64,000 nt of DNA from Leuctra nigra (Eukaryota; Arthropoda; Insecta; Plecoptera; Leuctridae). The stretch spans positions 36,949,434 through 37,013,433 of the forward strand of contig OW203764.1 of the NCBI GenBank assembly GCA_934045905.1. The letters run 5' to 3'. How positions within the stretch are numbered: position 1 is the stretch's first letter; every line of letters starts with the position of its first letter. This document shows, piece after piece, positions 34,001 to 49,000 of this stretch. The notes below the pieces were generated by a model. It was given only the letters and a program-made list of their open reading frames with translations, ran no database searches and was not told where the DNA came from. Made by a program: the position numbers and the translations under genes.

Positions 34001-37000
34001 CTTTCAATTAATTATAATCCCAGAAAAAAACACTCCGTGTAAAAAAGGCAGCCAAGTCTCTTTACTTTAAAAAAATTCAACACCGAAAAGGAGTGATATC
34101 AAAAAAGGAGCCAAGTCAATGACATTTCCAAATATTTAATCGTATTTTTGAAATAAAAGAATAAACACCGAGAAATACTTTACAAAAGGACTTGGCGCAT
34201 CGTTTTTTTAAAGACCTCATTCAATACTAAAAGTGGAAAGAAATTTAAAGTAGGTACATTTTCCTCTTTCTATTAGAGCCAGAAACTATGAATCAAGCTA
34301 CTTTTAGTAATGGCTATTTTATAGTTTTGTCAATGGCGATAGTAGAAAGATTTCATGCTGTAATAGATAAGTAATATAAGGGTGGAAGAATTAAATAACA
34401 ATTGGAAGTGGGCTCATACATATTCTTATAGCACTGTTAATATGGTGATATTAGAAGGGTATCTTTTCATAATTTGATCTTGACTGAAGGAAATCATGAA
34501 ACGTTGTCAAATAATTACGAACTGTCTTTGGAACACTATTATATATTTTTGAAGTGTCAAGTGTATAAAGTTAAAATTTTTAATAGAAATTCAATGTGAC
34601 TATGTACTTTGTGAAATGTTTTGTTATAAAATGTGGATTAATAGAAATGTATTTCATGATGAGAAGGTTTAACGCATGAGACTTAATTATGTTGACCACG
34701 AAACAATATTACGAAGATAACTAACTATTGTGTATTTATAGAAAACATAGGCAACAAGTTTTATCGCGTACGTACATATTCTAATAGATAATATTTTACA
34801 GTAGGTATATGTATAATATGTAATTGAAAGATGTTTCCCTATTATTCTAAAAATTCTAAATTACGGTTGTATATCAATGGCATATGCTTATGAATCAAAA
34901 AATGAATTTAAAAAACGATGCGCCAAGTCCTTTTGTAAAGTATTTCTCGGTGTTTATTCTTTTATTTCAAAAATACGATTAAATATTTGGAAATGTCATT
35001 GACTTGGCTCCTTTTTTGATATCACTCCTTTTCGGTGTTGAATTTTTTTAAAGTAAAGAGACTTGGCTGCCTTTTTTACACGGAGTGTTTTTTTCTGGGA
35101 TATCACTTCTTTTGTTAGTTTATTCATACAGCTTGTAGCACATGTCCGAGCAGGGACTAATTTCTTTAAAAAAATACGCCTCAACCGATTTGCTTACTAA
35201 GAAAAGTTGCGTTTGGTATAAGATGAAAATGATTATCCAAGAAGAATAGCTTAAGTTTCGTTATAATCGATCCAGCCGTTTTCGATATATGACGTCACTT
35301 CCGGTTTTGAAATAGCGGCCGAAAATAATGTCGTCTTGAATTCATAATTATAAGTCCTACATAATTGCACAATTTGGTTGCAATCGGTACAGACGATTTC
35401 GATATATGACGTCACTTCCGGTTTAACCAATGGCGGCCGAAAATAATGTCGTCTTTTTATCCATAATTATAAGTCCTACATATTTCCAAAATTTGGTTGC
35501 AATCGGTACAGACGTTTTCGATATATGACGTCCCTTCCGGTTTTAACAATGACGGCCGAAAATAATGTCGTCTTTAATTCATAATTTTTAGTCCTCCATA
35601 TTTCCAAAATTTGGTTGCAATCGGTACAGACGATTTCGACATATGACGTCACTTCCGGTTTTAACAATGGCGGCCGAAAATAATGTCGTCTTTAATTCAT
35701 AATTATAAGTCCTACACATTTCCAAAATTTGGTTGCTATCGGTACAGCCGTTTTTGATTTATGACGTTACTTCCGGTTTTAACAATGGCGGCCAAAAATA
35801 ATGTCGCCTTTAATCCATAATTATAATTCCTACATATTTCCAAAATTTGGTTGCAATCGGTACAGCCGTTTTCGATATATGACGTCACTTCCGGTTTTAA
35901 CAATGGCGGCCGAAAATAATGTCGTATTTCATTCATAATTATTAGTCCTCCATATTTCCAAAATTTGGTTGCAATCGGTACAGCCGTTTTCGATATATGA
36001 CGTCACTTCCGGTTTTAACAATGGCGGCCGAAAATAATGTCGTCTTCAATTCATAATTATTAGTCCTACACATTTCCAAAATTTGGTTGCAATCGGTACA
36101 GCTGTTTTCAATATATGACGTCACTTCCGGTTTTAAAAATGGCGGCCGAGAACACTGCAACCTTGAATTTATAATTATTTACAAAGTAGGTTTACTAAAT
36201 ATCTATTTAAAAGTATAAAGTGGTGAATTTTGTGTCAATTATCATATTTATGACGTCATTTCCGGTATAGGTAATAGGAAAACAATCTAGTTGATACTTT
36301 ATGAACGACCATCTGAATTCATAATCCCTATATTTCCGTAAAATCGGTCTTGCCGTATGTAATATATGACGTCACTACCGGTTTCATTTAGTGGTTCCTG
36401 CCGCCATTTCCGGTACCGTTAATTTGTTTATTCATTTTTCACAATTGAGTTTCAAAAAAAGTTGCAGAATGAATACGCAGGAGCTAGTTCAGTTGCAAAC
36501 GGTACAGGCGTTTTAGATATATTACGTCACTTCCGGTTTCAGGAATGGCGGCCGAGAACACTGCCTCCTTGAATTTATAATTTGTATTGTCTATGTTACA
36601 ATGTAAGTTACTTATGTATGTATTTTAAGTATAATTTGTTGAAATAAGTTAAATATTGCGTATTTATGACGTCACTTCCGGTTCAGAAAATAAGAAAATA
36701 ATAATTTTTTTATTGATACTTCATATAGATGACCGTCTAAATCGAATGGCGCTAATTTCGTTCTAATCGGTCCAGACGTTTTTGAGATATGACGTCACTT
36801 CCGGTTTAAAAATGGCGGCACAAAAAATCACAAGAGGCAAGGTATCATCAGACGCCAAAAGTGCATATGTGGTAAAAATTTCAGGTTGATCGGTTCAGCC
36901 GTTTAGGCTGTGGCGGTGATAGCAACGTTTCCTGATATCTGAATCATCATCATCAGATAGCTTTTAAAAGGGGTGTAATTTCACTGTTTTCACGGCCCTC

Positions 37001-40000
37001 TAGCACCCAAACGGCATAACGTATTGTTCCCAAATTTGGTATATGTTGTCAGGTGGGCCATAGCTCGAAATTAAGTTATTTCGCAACAATGTGAGATTTC
37101 CCAATTTTAAGATCCAGTAGGCCGAAAATGCCATGTTGTTGCTTACAGTAAAAGTGTTTCGTCTGCTCCTCAGTTTATTAGGCATTTACGGTATGTTGAG
37201 TGAGTGTGAGTGTATAGTACGACTTGGCTGGGTGGAGCGACCGCTCCACTAGATATTAATCTTTCTCCCGGTTCCAAAAGTTGGATCGGGGAGTGGCGAA
37301 GGCCACCATTTACTAGGGCCCGGACTCCTAAGCTAGCTGGCCAGGCTTGGCTCTCCCTCTTCGTTCTTCTCTACCAGTTTATTCCACTATTTCCTGTCTT
37401 ACCCCCACCTTTCTTCCTCCACTTCTTCCCACATCTCCAGTCTCTCTTGTACATCCTCTGCTACCAGCTCTCTCCACTTTTCCCTCGGTCTTCCCACTCT
37501 CCTTGTATCACTTCTCGCAGCTTCGGTATTCTCTCCCTCTGCATTCTCTTCATGTGGCCAAATCACCTTCTCCCCATTTTAAATGCCAACCTCTCTACCT
37601 TCAAGTCTCCTCTAATCTTTTCACTACAGATCTTGTTCATCTTAGTTACTCCTTTTATGCTTCGTAAAAACTTCATTTCTGCTCCTGCAACTGGCTCTCC
37701 TCCTTTCCTCCTCGCCCACGATACGGAACCGTAGGACCCGTAGGCAGGAACCGTAGGCAGGAAATAGCTTTTGAAAAGGAGTATCTTGCATTTCTGGGGG
37801 ACCTGCTCATTCCAAAGAAGTTTCCTGACTAACTGGAAAAATGTGTTAGCCTGTTGTACTCTTGATGTTATCTTCTCTCCCCAGATACTTCAGATGGCTG
37901 ACCGGCATGCATCCTACTCCTGACGAAATATACCAAGCACCCAACGGCTTAATGTCCCGTCGAATTACGGTGTAACATTTACAGCACGGGTCTCCACAAC
38001 CCGCGCCGTCGAGAGACTGATAACAGGTGAAGGGAGGTCTTCACACTAACCCCCAAACACCCCAGTCTCTCTGGCCCAACGGCAGCAACTAGCAGCCCAG
38101 AGTTGAACAGTCACCCATCCAACTTTTTATCCTCGGTGATCTGACGAGAACCGTGGTATCCAATACACCAGCCATTGGGTACCCAGCCACTAGTCATCTG
38201 AACAGTATGCAAGTAGCTTCGATGTCGTTTGAATGTTTTATTCTGCTAGAGTTGTAATTTTTTAATGTGATCACTTAATCCCTACGTAGCGAACAATAAG
38301 TTTTATTTTTTGTATTCATTTTGACTGTGTATTTTTTAGATGGTGGCATAATTTTCTTCTTTATTGTCCCCGCTATTTGTCTGCACTAACCAGATGTGGC
38401 CAGTTGCAGAGGACCGGGATAAAGTAGTGGAAGCAGCCGGCCCAGTGTATTAGGATGAGGTACACGACGCCCATGCGGATACCGCGCTTGGCACTCGGCT
38501 GCAAGTGCGCCATCTGAAGTCAAGACACCAGTGTATTAGGATGAGGTACACGACGCCCATGCGGATACCGCGCTTGGCACTCGGCTGCAAGTGCGCCATC
38601 TGAAGTCAAGACACCAGTGTATTAGGATGAGGTACACGACGCCCATGCGGATACCGCGCTTGGCACTCGGCTGCAAGTGCGCCATCTGAAGTCAAGACAC
38701 CAGTGTATTAGGATGAGGTACACGACGCCCATGCGGATACCGCGCTTGGCACTCGGCTGCAAGTGCGCCATCTGAAGTCAAGACACCAGTGTATTAGGAT
38801 GAGGTACACGACGCCCATGCGGATACCGCGCTTGGCACTCGGCTGCAAGTGCGCCATCTGAAGTCAAGACACCAGTGTATTAGGATGAGGTACACGACGC
38901 CCATGCGGATACCGCGCTTGGCACTCGGCTGCAAGTGCGCCATCTGAAGTCAAGACACCAGTGTATTAGGATGAGGTACACGACGCCCATGCGGATACCG
39001 CGCTTGGCACTCGGCTGCAAGTGCGCCATCTGAAGTCAAGACACCAGTGTATTAGGATGAGGTACACGACGCCCATGCGGATACCGCGCTTGGCACTAGG
39101 CTGCAAGTGCGCCATCTGAAGTCAAGACACCAGTGTATTAGGATGAGGTACACGACGCCCATGCGGATACCGCGCTTGGCACTCGGCTGCAAGTGCGCCG
39201 TCTGAAGTCAAGACACCAGTGTATTAGGATGAGGTACACGACGCCCATGCGGATACCGCGCTTGGCACTCGGCTGCAAGTGCGCCATCTGAAGTCAAGAC
39301 ACCAGTGTATTAGGATGAGGTACACGACGCCCATGCGGATACCGCGCTTGGCACTCGGCTGCAAGTGCGCCATCTGAAGTCAAGACACCAGTGTATTAGG
39401 ATGAGGTACACGACGCCCATGCGGATACCGCGCTTGGCACTCGGCTGCAAGTGCGCCGTCTGAAGTCAAGACACCAGTGTATTAGGATGAGGTACACGAC
39501 GCCCATGCGGATACCGCGCTTGGCACTCGGCTGCAAGTGCGCCATCTGAAGTCAAGACACCAGTGTATTAGGATGAGGTACACGACGCCCATGCGGATAC
39601 CGCGCTTGGCACTCGGCTGCAAGTGCGCCGTCTGAAGTCAAGACACCAGTGTATTAGGATGAGGTACACGACGCCCATGCGGATACCGCGCTTGGCACTC
39701 GGCTGCAAGTGCGCCGTCTGAAGTCAAGACACCAGTGTATTAGGATGAGGTACACGACGCCCATGCGGATACCGCGCTTGGCACTCGGCTGCAAGTGCGC
39801 CGTCTGAAGTCAAGACACCAGTGTATTAGGATGAGGTACACGACGCCCATGCGAATACCGCGCTTGGCACTCGGCTGCAAGTGCGCCATCTGAAGTCAAG
39901 ACACCAGTGTTTTAGGATGAGGTACACGACGCCCATGCGGATACCGCGCTTGGCACTCGGCTGCAAGTGCGCCATCTGAAGTCAAGACACCAGTGTATTA

Positions 40001-43000
40001 GGATGAGGTACACGACGCCCATGCGGATACCGCGCTTGGCACTCGGCTGCAAGTGCGCCATCTGAAGTCAAGACACCAGTGTATTAGGATGAGGTACACG
40101 ACGCCCATGCGGATACCGCGCTTGGCACTCGGCTGCAAGTGCGCCGTCTGAAGTCAAGACACCAGTGTATTAGGATGAGGTACACGACGCCCATGCGGAT
40201 ACCGCGCTTGGCACTCGGCTGCAAGTGCGCTTGGCACTCGGCTGCAAGTGCGCCATCTGAAGTCAAGACACCAGTGTATTAGGATGAGGTACACGACGCC
40301 CATGCGGATACCGCGCTTGGCACTCGGCTGCAAGTGCGCCATCTGAAGTCAAGACACCAGTGTATTAGGATGAGGTACACGACGCCCATGCGGATACCGC
40401 GCTTGGCACTCGGCTGCAAGTGCGCCATCTGAAGTCAAGACACCAGTGTATTAGGATGAGGTACACGACGCCCATGCGGATACCGCGCTTGGCACTCGGC
40501 TGCAAGTGCGCCATCTGAAGTCAAGACACCAGTGTATTAGGATGAGGTACACGACGCCCATGCGGATACCGCGCTTGGCACTCGGCTGCAAGTGCGCCAT
40601 CTGAAGTCAAGACACCAGTGTATTAGGATGAGGTACACGACGCCCATGCGGATACCGCGCTTGGCACTCGGCTGCAAGTGCGCCATCTGAAGTCAAGACA
40701 CCAGTGTATTAGGATGAGGTACACGACGCCCATGCGGATACCGCGCTTGGCACTCGGCTGCAAGTGCGCCATCTGAAGTCAAGACACCAGTGTATTAGGA
40801 TGAGGTACACGACGCCCATGCGGATACCGCGCTTGGCACTCGGCTGCAAGTGCGCCATCTGAAGTCAAGACACCAGTGTATTAGGATGAGGTACACGATG
40901 CCCATGCGGATACCGCGCTTGGCACTCGGCTGCAAGTGCGCCATCTGAAGTCAAGACACCAGTGTATTAGGATGAGGTACACGACGCCCATGCGGATACC
41001 GCGCTTGGCACTCGGCTGCAAGTGCGCCATCTGAAGTCAAGACACCAGTGTATTAGGATGAGGTACACGACGCCCATGCGGATACCGCGCTTGGCACTCG
41101 GCTGCAAGAGCGCCGTCTGAAGTCAAGACACCAGTGTATTAGGATGAGGTACACGACGCCGATGCGGATACCGCGCTTGGCACTCGGCTGCAAGTGCGCC
41201 ATCTGAAGTCAAGACACCAGTGTATTAGGATGAGGTACACGACGCCCATGCGGATACCGCGCTTGGCACTCGGCTGCAAGTGCGCCATCTGAAGTCAAGA
41301 CACCAGTGTATTAGGATGAGGTACACGACGCCCATGCGGATACCGCGCTTGGCACTCGGCTGCAAGTGCGCCATCTGAAGTCAAGACACCAGTGTATTAG
41401 GATGAGGTACACGACGTTCATGCGGATACCGCGCTTGGCACTCGGCTGCAAGTGCGCCATCTGAAGTCAAGACACCAGTGTATTAGGATGAGGTACACGA
41501 CGCCCATGCGGATACCGCGCTTGGCACTCGGCTGCAAGTGCGCCATCTGAAGTCAAGACACCAGTGTATTAGGATGAGGTACACGACGCCCATGCGGATA
41601 CCGCGCTTGGCACTCGGCTGCAAGTGCGCCATCTGAAGTCAAGACACCAGTGTATTAGGATGAGGTACACGACGCCCATGCGGATACCGCGCTTGGCACT
41701 CGGCTGCAAGTGCGCCGTCTGAAGTCAAGACACCAGTGTATTAGGATGAGGTACACGACGCCCATGCGGATACCGCGCTTGGCACTCGGCTGCAAGTGCG
41801 CCGTCTGAAGTCAAGACACCAGTGTATTAGGATGAGGTACACGACGCCCATGCGAATACCGCGCTTGGCACTCGGCTGCAAGTGCGCCATCTGAAGTCAA
41901 GACACCAGTGTTTTAGGATGAGGTACACGACGCCCATGCGGATACCGCGCTTGGCACTCGGCTGCAAGTGCGCCATCTGAAGTCAAGACACCAGTGTATT
42001 AGGATGAGGTACACGACGCCCATGCGGATACCGCGCTTGGCACTCGGCTGCAAGTGCGCCATCTGAAGTCAAGACACCAGTGTATTAGGATGAGGTACAC
42101 GACGCCCATGCGGATACCGCGCTTGGCACTCGGCTGCAAGTGCGCCGTCTGAAGTCAAGACACCAGTGTATTAGGATGAGGTACACGACGCCCATGCGGA
42201 TACCGCGCTTGGCACTCGGCTGCAAGTGCGCTTGGCACTCGGCTGCAAGTGCGCCATCTGAAGTCAAGACACCAGTGTATTAGGATGAGGTACACGACGC
42301 CCATGCGGATACCGCGCTTGGCACTCGGCTGCAAGTGCGCCATCTGAAGTCAAGACACCAGTGTATTAGGATGAGGTACACGACGCCCATGCGGATACCG
42401 CGCTTGGCACTCGGCTGCAAGTGCGCCATCTGAAGTCAAGACACCAGTGTATTAGGATGAGGTACACGACGCCCATGCGGATACCGCGCTTGGCACTCGG
42501 CTGCAAGTGCGCCATCTGAAGTCAAGACACCAGTGTATTAGGATGAGGTACACGACGCCCATGCGGATACCGCGCTTGGCACTCGGCTGCAAGTGCGCCA
42601 TCTGAAGTCAAGACACCAGTGTATTAGGATGAGGTACACGACGCCCATGCGGATACCGCGCTTGGCACTCGGCTGCAAGTGCGCCATCTGAAGTCAAGAC
42701 ACCAGTGTATTAGGATGAGGTACACGACGCCCATGCGGATACCGCGCTTGGCACTCGGCTGCAAGTGCGCCATCTGAAGTCAAGACACCAGTGTATTAGG
42801 ATGAGGTACACGACGCCCATGCGGATACCGCGCTTGGCACTCGGCTGCAAGTGCGCCATCTGAAGTCAAGACACCAGTGTATTAGGATGAGGTACACGAT
42901 GCCCATGCGGATACCGCGCTTGGCACTCGGCTGCAAGTGCGCCATCTGAAGTCAAGACACCAGTGTATTAGGATGAGGTACACGACGCCCATGCGGATAC

Positions 43001-46000
43001 CGCGCTTGGCACTCGGCTGCAAGTGCGCCATCTGAAGTCAAGACACCAGTGTATTAGGATGAGGTACACGACGCCCATGCGGATACCGCGCTTGGCACTC
43101 GGCTGCAAGAGCGCCGTCTGAAGTCAAGACACCAGTGTATTAGGATGAGGTACACGACGCCGATGCGGATACCGCGCTTGGCACTCGGCTGCAAGTGCGC
43201 CATCTGAAGTCAAGATACCAGTGTATTAGGATGAGGTACACGACGCCCATGCGGATACCGCGCTTGGCACTCGGCTGCAAGTGCGCCATCTGAAGTCAAG
43301 ACACCAGTGTATTAGGATGAGGTACACGACGCCCATGCGGATACCGCGCTTGGCACTCGGCTGCAAGTGCGCCATCTGAAGTCAAGACACCAGTGTATTA
43401 GGATGAGGTACACGACGCCCATGCGGATACCGCGCTTGGCACTCGGCTGCAAGTGCGCCATCTGAAGTCAAGACACCAGTGTATTAGGATGAGGTACACG
43501 ACGCCCATGCGGATACCGCGCTTGGCACTCGGCTGCAAGTGCGCCATCTGAAGTCAAGACACCAGTGTATTAGGATGAGGTACACGACGCCCATGCGGAT
43601 ACCGCGCTTGGCACTCGGCTGCAAGTGCGCCATCTGAAGTCAAGACACCAGTGTATTAGGATGAGGTACACGACGCCCATGCGGATACCGCGCTTGGCAC
43701 TCGGCTGCAAGTGCGCCATCTGAAGTCAAGACACCAGTGTATTAGGATGAGGTACACGACGCCCATGCGGATACCGCGCTTGGCACTCGGCTGCAAGTGC
43801 GCCATCTGAAGTCAAGACACCAGTGTATTAGGATGAGGTACACGACGCCCATGCGGATACCGCGCTTGGCACTCGGCTGCAAGTGCGCCGTCTGAAGTCA
43901 AGACACCAGTGTATTAGGATGAGGTACACGACGCCCATGCGGATACCGCGCTTGGCACTCGGCTGCAAGTGCGCCGTCTGAAGTCAAGACACCAGTGTAT
44001 TAGGATGAGGTACACGACGCCCATGCGGATACCGCGCTTGGCACTCGGCTGCAAGTGCGCCATCTGAAGTCAAGACACCAGTGTATTAGGATGAGGTACA
44101 CGACGCCGATGCGGATACCGCGCTTGGCACTCGGCTGCAAGTGCGCCGTCCGAAGTCAAGACACCAGTGTATTAGGATGAGGTACACGACGCCCATGCGG
44201 ATACCGCGCTTGGCACTCGGCTGCAAGTGCGCCATCTGAAGTCAAGACACCAGTGTATTAGGATGAGGTACACGACGCCCATGCGGATACCGCGCTTGGC
44301 ACTCGGCTGCAAGTGCGCCGTCTGAAGTCAAGACACCAGTGTATTAGGATGAGGTACACGACGCCCATGCGGATACCGCGCTTGGCACTCAGCTGCAAGT
44401 GCGCCGTCTGAAGTCAAGACACCAGTGTATTAGGATGAGGTACACGACGACCATGCGGATACCGCGCTTGGCACTCGGCTGCAAGTGCGCCGTCTGTAGT
44501 CAAGACACCAGTGTATTAGGATGAGGTACACGACGCCCATGCGGATACCGCGCTTGGCACTCGGCTGCAAGTGCGCCGTCTGAAGTCAAGACACCAGTGT
44601 ATTAGGATGAGGTACACGACGCCCATGCGGATACCGCGCTTGGCACTCGGCTGCAAGTGCGCCGTCTGAAGTCAAGACACCAGTGTATTAGGATGAGGTA
44701 CACGACGCCCATGCGGATACCGCGCTTGGCACTCGGCTGCAAGTGCGCCATCTGAAGTCAAGACACCAGTGTATTAGGATGAGGTACACGACGCCCATGC
44801 GGATACCGCGCTTGGCACTCGGCTGCAAGTGCGCCGTCTGAAGTCAAGACACCAGTGTATTAGGATGAGGTACACGACGCCCATGCGGATACCGCGCTTG
44901 GCACTCGGCTGCAAGTGCGCTTGGCACTCGGCTGCAAGTGCGCCATCTGAAGTCAAGACACCAGTGTATTAGGATGAGGTACACGACGCCCATGCGGATA
45001 CCGCGCTTGGCACTCGGCTGCAAGTGCGCCATCTGAAGTCAAGACACCAGTGTATTAGGATGAGGTACACGACGCCCATGCGGATACCGCGCTTGGCACT
45101 CGGCTGCAAGTGCGCCATCTGAAGTCAAGACACCAGTAAATTAGGATGAGGTACACGACGCCCATGCGGATACCGCGCTTGGCACTCGGCTGCAAGTGCG
45201 CCATCTGAAGTCAAGACACCAGTGTATTAGGATGAGGTACACGACGCCCATGCGGATACCGCGCTTGGCACTCGGCTGCAAGTGCGCCATCTGAAGTCAA
45301 GACACCAGTGTATTAGGATGAGGTACACGACGCCCATGCGGATACCGCGCTTGGCACTCGGCTGCAAGTGCGCCATCTGAAGTCAAGACACCAGTGTATT
45401 AGGATGAGGTACACGACGCCCATGCGGATACCGCGCTTGGCACTCGGCTGCAAGTGCGCCATCTGAAGTCAAGACACCAGTGTATTAGGATGAGGTACAC
45501 GACGCCCATGCGGATACCGCGCTTGGCACTCGGCTGCAAGTGCGCCATCTGAAGTCAAGACACCAGTGTATTAGGATTAGGTACACGACGCCCATGCGGA
45601 TACCGCGCTTGGCACTCGGCTGCAAGTGCGCCATCTGAAGTCAAGACACCAGTGTATTAGGATGAGGTACACGACGCCCATGCGGATACCGCGCTTGGCA
45701 CTCGGCTGCAAGTGCGCCATCTGAAGTCAAGACACCAGTGTATTAGGATGAGGTACACGACGCCCATGCGGATACCGCGCTTGGCACTCGGCTGCAAGTG
45801 CGCCGTCTGAAGTCAAGACACCAGTGTATTAGGATGAGGTACACGACGCCGATGCGGATACCGCGCTTGGCACTCGGCTGCAAGTGCGCCATCTGAAGTC
45901 AAGACACCAGTGTATTAGGATGAGGTACACGACGCCCATGCGGATACCGCGCTTGGCACTCGGCTGCAAGTGCGCCATCTGAAGTCAAGACACCAGTGTA

Positions 46001-49000
46001 TTAGGATGAGGTACACGACGCCCATGCGGATACCGCGCTTGGCACTCGGCTGCAAGTGCGCCATCTGAAGTCAAGACACCAGTGTATTAGGATGAGGTAC
46101 ACGACGCCCATGCGGATACCGCGCTTGGCACTCGGCTGCAAGTGCGCCATCTGAAGTCAAGACACCAGTGTATTAGGATGAGGTACACGACGCCCATGCG
46201 GATACCGCGCTTGGCACTCGGCTGCAAGTGCGCCATCTGAAGTCAAGACACCAGTGTATTAGGATGAGGTACACGACGCCCATGCGGATACCGCGCTTGG
46301 CACTCGGCTGCAAGTGCGCCATCTGAAGTCAAGACACCAGTGTATTAGGATGAGGTACACGACGCCCATGCGGATACCGCGCTTGGCACTCGGCTGCAAG
46401 TGCGCCATCTGAAGTCAAGACACCAGTGTATTAGGATGAGGTACACGACGCCCATGCGGATACCGCGCTTGGCACTCGGCTGCAAGTGCGCCATCTGAAG
46501 TCAAGACACCAGTGTATTAGGATGAGGTACACGACGCCCATGCGGATACCGCGCTTGGCACTCGGCTGCAAGTGCGCCGTCTGAAGTCAAGACACCAGTG
46601 TATTAGGATGAGGTACACGACGCCCATGCGGATACCGCGCTTGGCACTCGGCTGCAAGTGCGCCGTCTGAAGTCAAGACACCAGTGTATTAGGATGAGGT
46701 ACACGACGCCCATGCGGATACCGCGCTTGGCACTCGGCTGCAAGTGCGCCATCTGAAGTCAAGACACCAGTGTATTAGGATGAGGTACACGACGCCGATG
46801 CGGATACCGCGCTTGGCACTCGGCTGCAAGTGCGCCATCTGAAGTCAAGACACCAGTGTATTAGGATGAGGTACACGACGCCCATGCGGATACCGCGCTT
46901 GGCACTCGGCTGCAAGTGCGCCATCTGAAGTCAAGACACCAGTGTATTAGGATGAGGTACACGACGCCCATGCGGATACCGCGCTTGGCACTCGGCTGCA
47001 AGTGCGCCGTCTGAAGTCAAGACACCAGTGTATTAGGATGAGGTACACGACGCCCATGCGGATACCGCGCTTGGCACTCGGCTGCAAGGGCGCCATCTGA
47101 AGTCAAGACACCAGTGTATTAGGATGAGGTACACGACGCCCATGCGGATACCGCGCTTGGCACTCGGCTGCAAGTGCGCCGTCTGAAGTCAAGACACCAG
47201 TGTATTAGGATGAGGTACACGACGCCCATGCGGATACCGCGCTTGGCACTCGGCTGCAAGTGCGCCATCTGAAGTCAAGACACCAGTGTATTAGGATGAG
47301 GTACACGACGCCCATGCGGATACCGCGCTTGGCACTCGGCTGCAAGTGCGCCATCTGAAGTCAAGACACCAGTGTATTAGGATGAGGTACACGACGCCCA
47401 TGCGGATACCGCGCTTGGCACTCGGCTGCAAGTGCGCCGTCTGAAGTCAAGACACCAGTGTATTAGGATGAGGTACACGACGCCCATGCGGATACCGCGC
47501 TTGGCACTCGGCTGCAAGTGCGCCATCTGAAGTCAAGACACCAGTGTATTAGGATGAGGTACACGACGCCCATGCGGATACCGCGCTTGGCACTCGGCTG
47601 CAAGTGCGCCATCTGAAGTCAAGACACCAGTGTATTAGGATGAGGTACACGACGCCGATGCGGATACCGCGCTTGGCACTCGGCTGCAAGTGCGCCATCT
47701 GAAGTCAAGACACCAGTGTATTAGGATGAGGTACACGACGCCCATGCGGATACCGCGCTTGGCACTCGGCTGCAAGTGCGCCATCTGAAGTCAAGACACC
47801 AGTGTATTAGGATGAGGTACACGACGCCCATGCGGATACCGCGCTTGGCACTCGGCTGCAAGTGCGCCATCTGAAGTCAAGACACCAGTGTATTAGGATG
47901 AGGTACACGACGCCCATGCGGATACCGCGCTTGGCACTCGGCTGCAAGTGCGCCATCTGAAGTCAAGACACCAGTGTATTAGGATGAGGTACACGACGCC
48001 CATGCGGATACCGCGCTTGGCACTCGGCTGCAAGTGCGCCATCTGAAGTTAAGACACCAGTGTATTAGGATGAGGTACACGACGCCCATGCGGATACCGC
48101 GCTTGGCACTCGGCTGCAAGTGCGCCGTCTGAAGTCAAGACACCAGTGTATTAGGATGAGGTACACGACGCCCATGCGGATACCGCGCTTGGCACTCGGC
48201 TGCAAGTGCGCCATCTGAAGTCAAGACACCAGTGTATTAGGATGAGGTACACGACGCCCATGCGGATACCGCGCTTGGCACTCGGCTGCAAGTGCGCCAT
48301 CTGAAGTCAAGACACCAGTGTATTAGGATGAGGTACACGACGCCCATGCGGATACCGCGCTTGGCACTCGGCTGCAAGTGCGCCATCTGAAGTCAAGACA
48401 CCAGTGTATTAGGATGAGGTACACGACGCCGATGCGGATACCGCGCTTGGCACTCGGCTGCAAGTGCGCCATCTGAAGTCAAGACACCAGTGTATTAGGA
48501 TGAGGTACACGACGCCCATGCGGATACCGCGCTTGGCACTCGGCTGCAAGTGCGCCGTCTGAAGTCAAGACACCAGTGTATTAGGATGAGGTACACGACG
48601 CCCATGCGGATACCGCGCTTGGCACTCGGCTGCAAGTGCGCCTTCTGAAGTCAAGACACCAGTGTATTAGGATGAGGTACACGACGCCCATGCGGATACC
48701 GCGCTTGGCACTCGGCTGCAAGTGCGCCATCTGAAGTCAAGACACCAGTGTATTAGGATGAGGTACACGACGCCCATGCGGATACCGCGCTTGGCACTCG
48801 GCTGCAAGTGCGCCATCTGAAGTCAAGACACCAGTGTATTAGGATGAGGTACACGACGCCCATGCGGATACCGCGCTTGGCACTCGGCTGCAAGTGCGCC
48901 ATCTGAAGTCAAGACACCAGTGTATTAGGATGAGGTACACGACGCCCATGCGGATACCGCGCTTGGCACTCGGCTGCAAGTGCGCCGTCTGAAGTCAAGA

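Noticed and set aside
37210..37734. Plus-strand 174-codon ORF
   Set aside because: Shadow of the minus-strand LINE C-terminus, whose motifs are clear.
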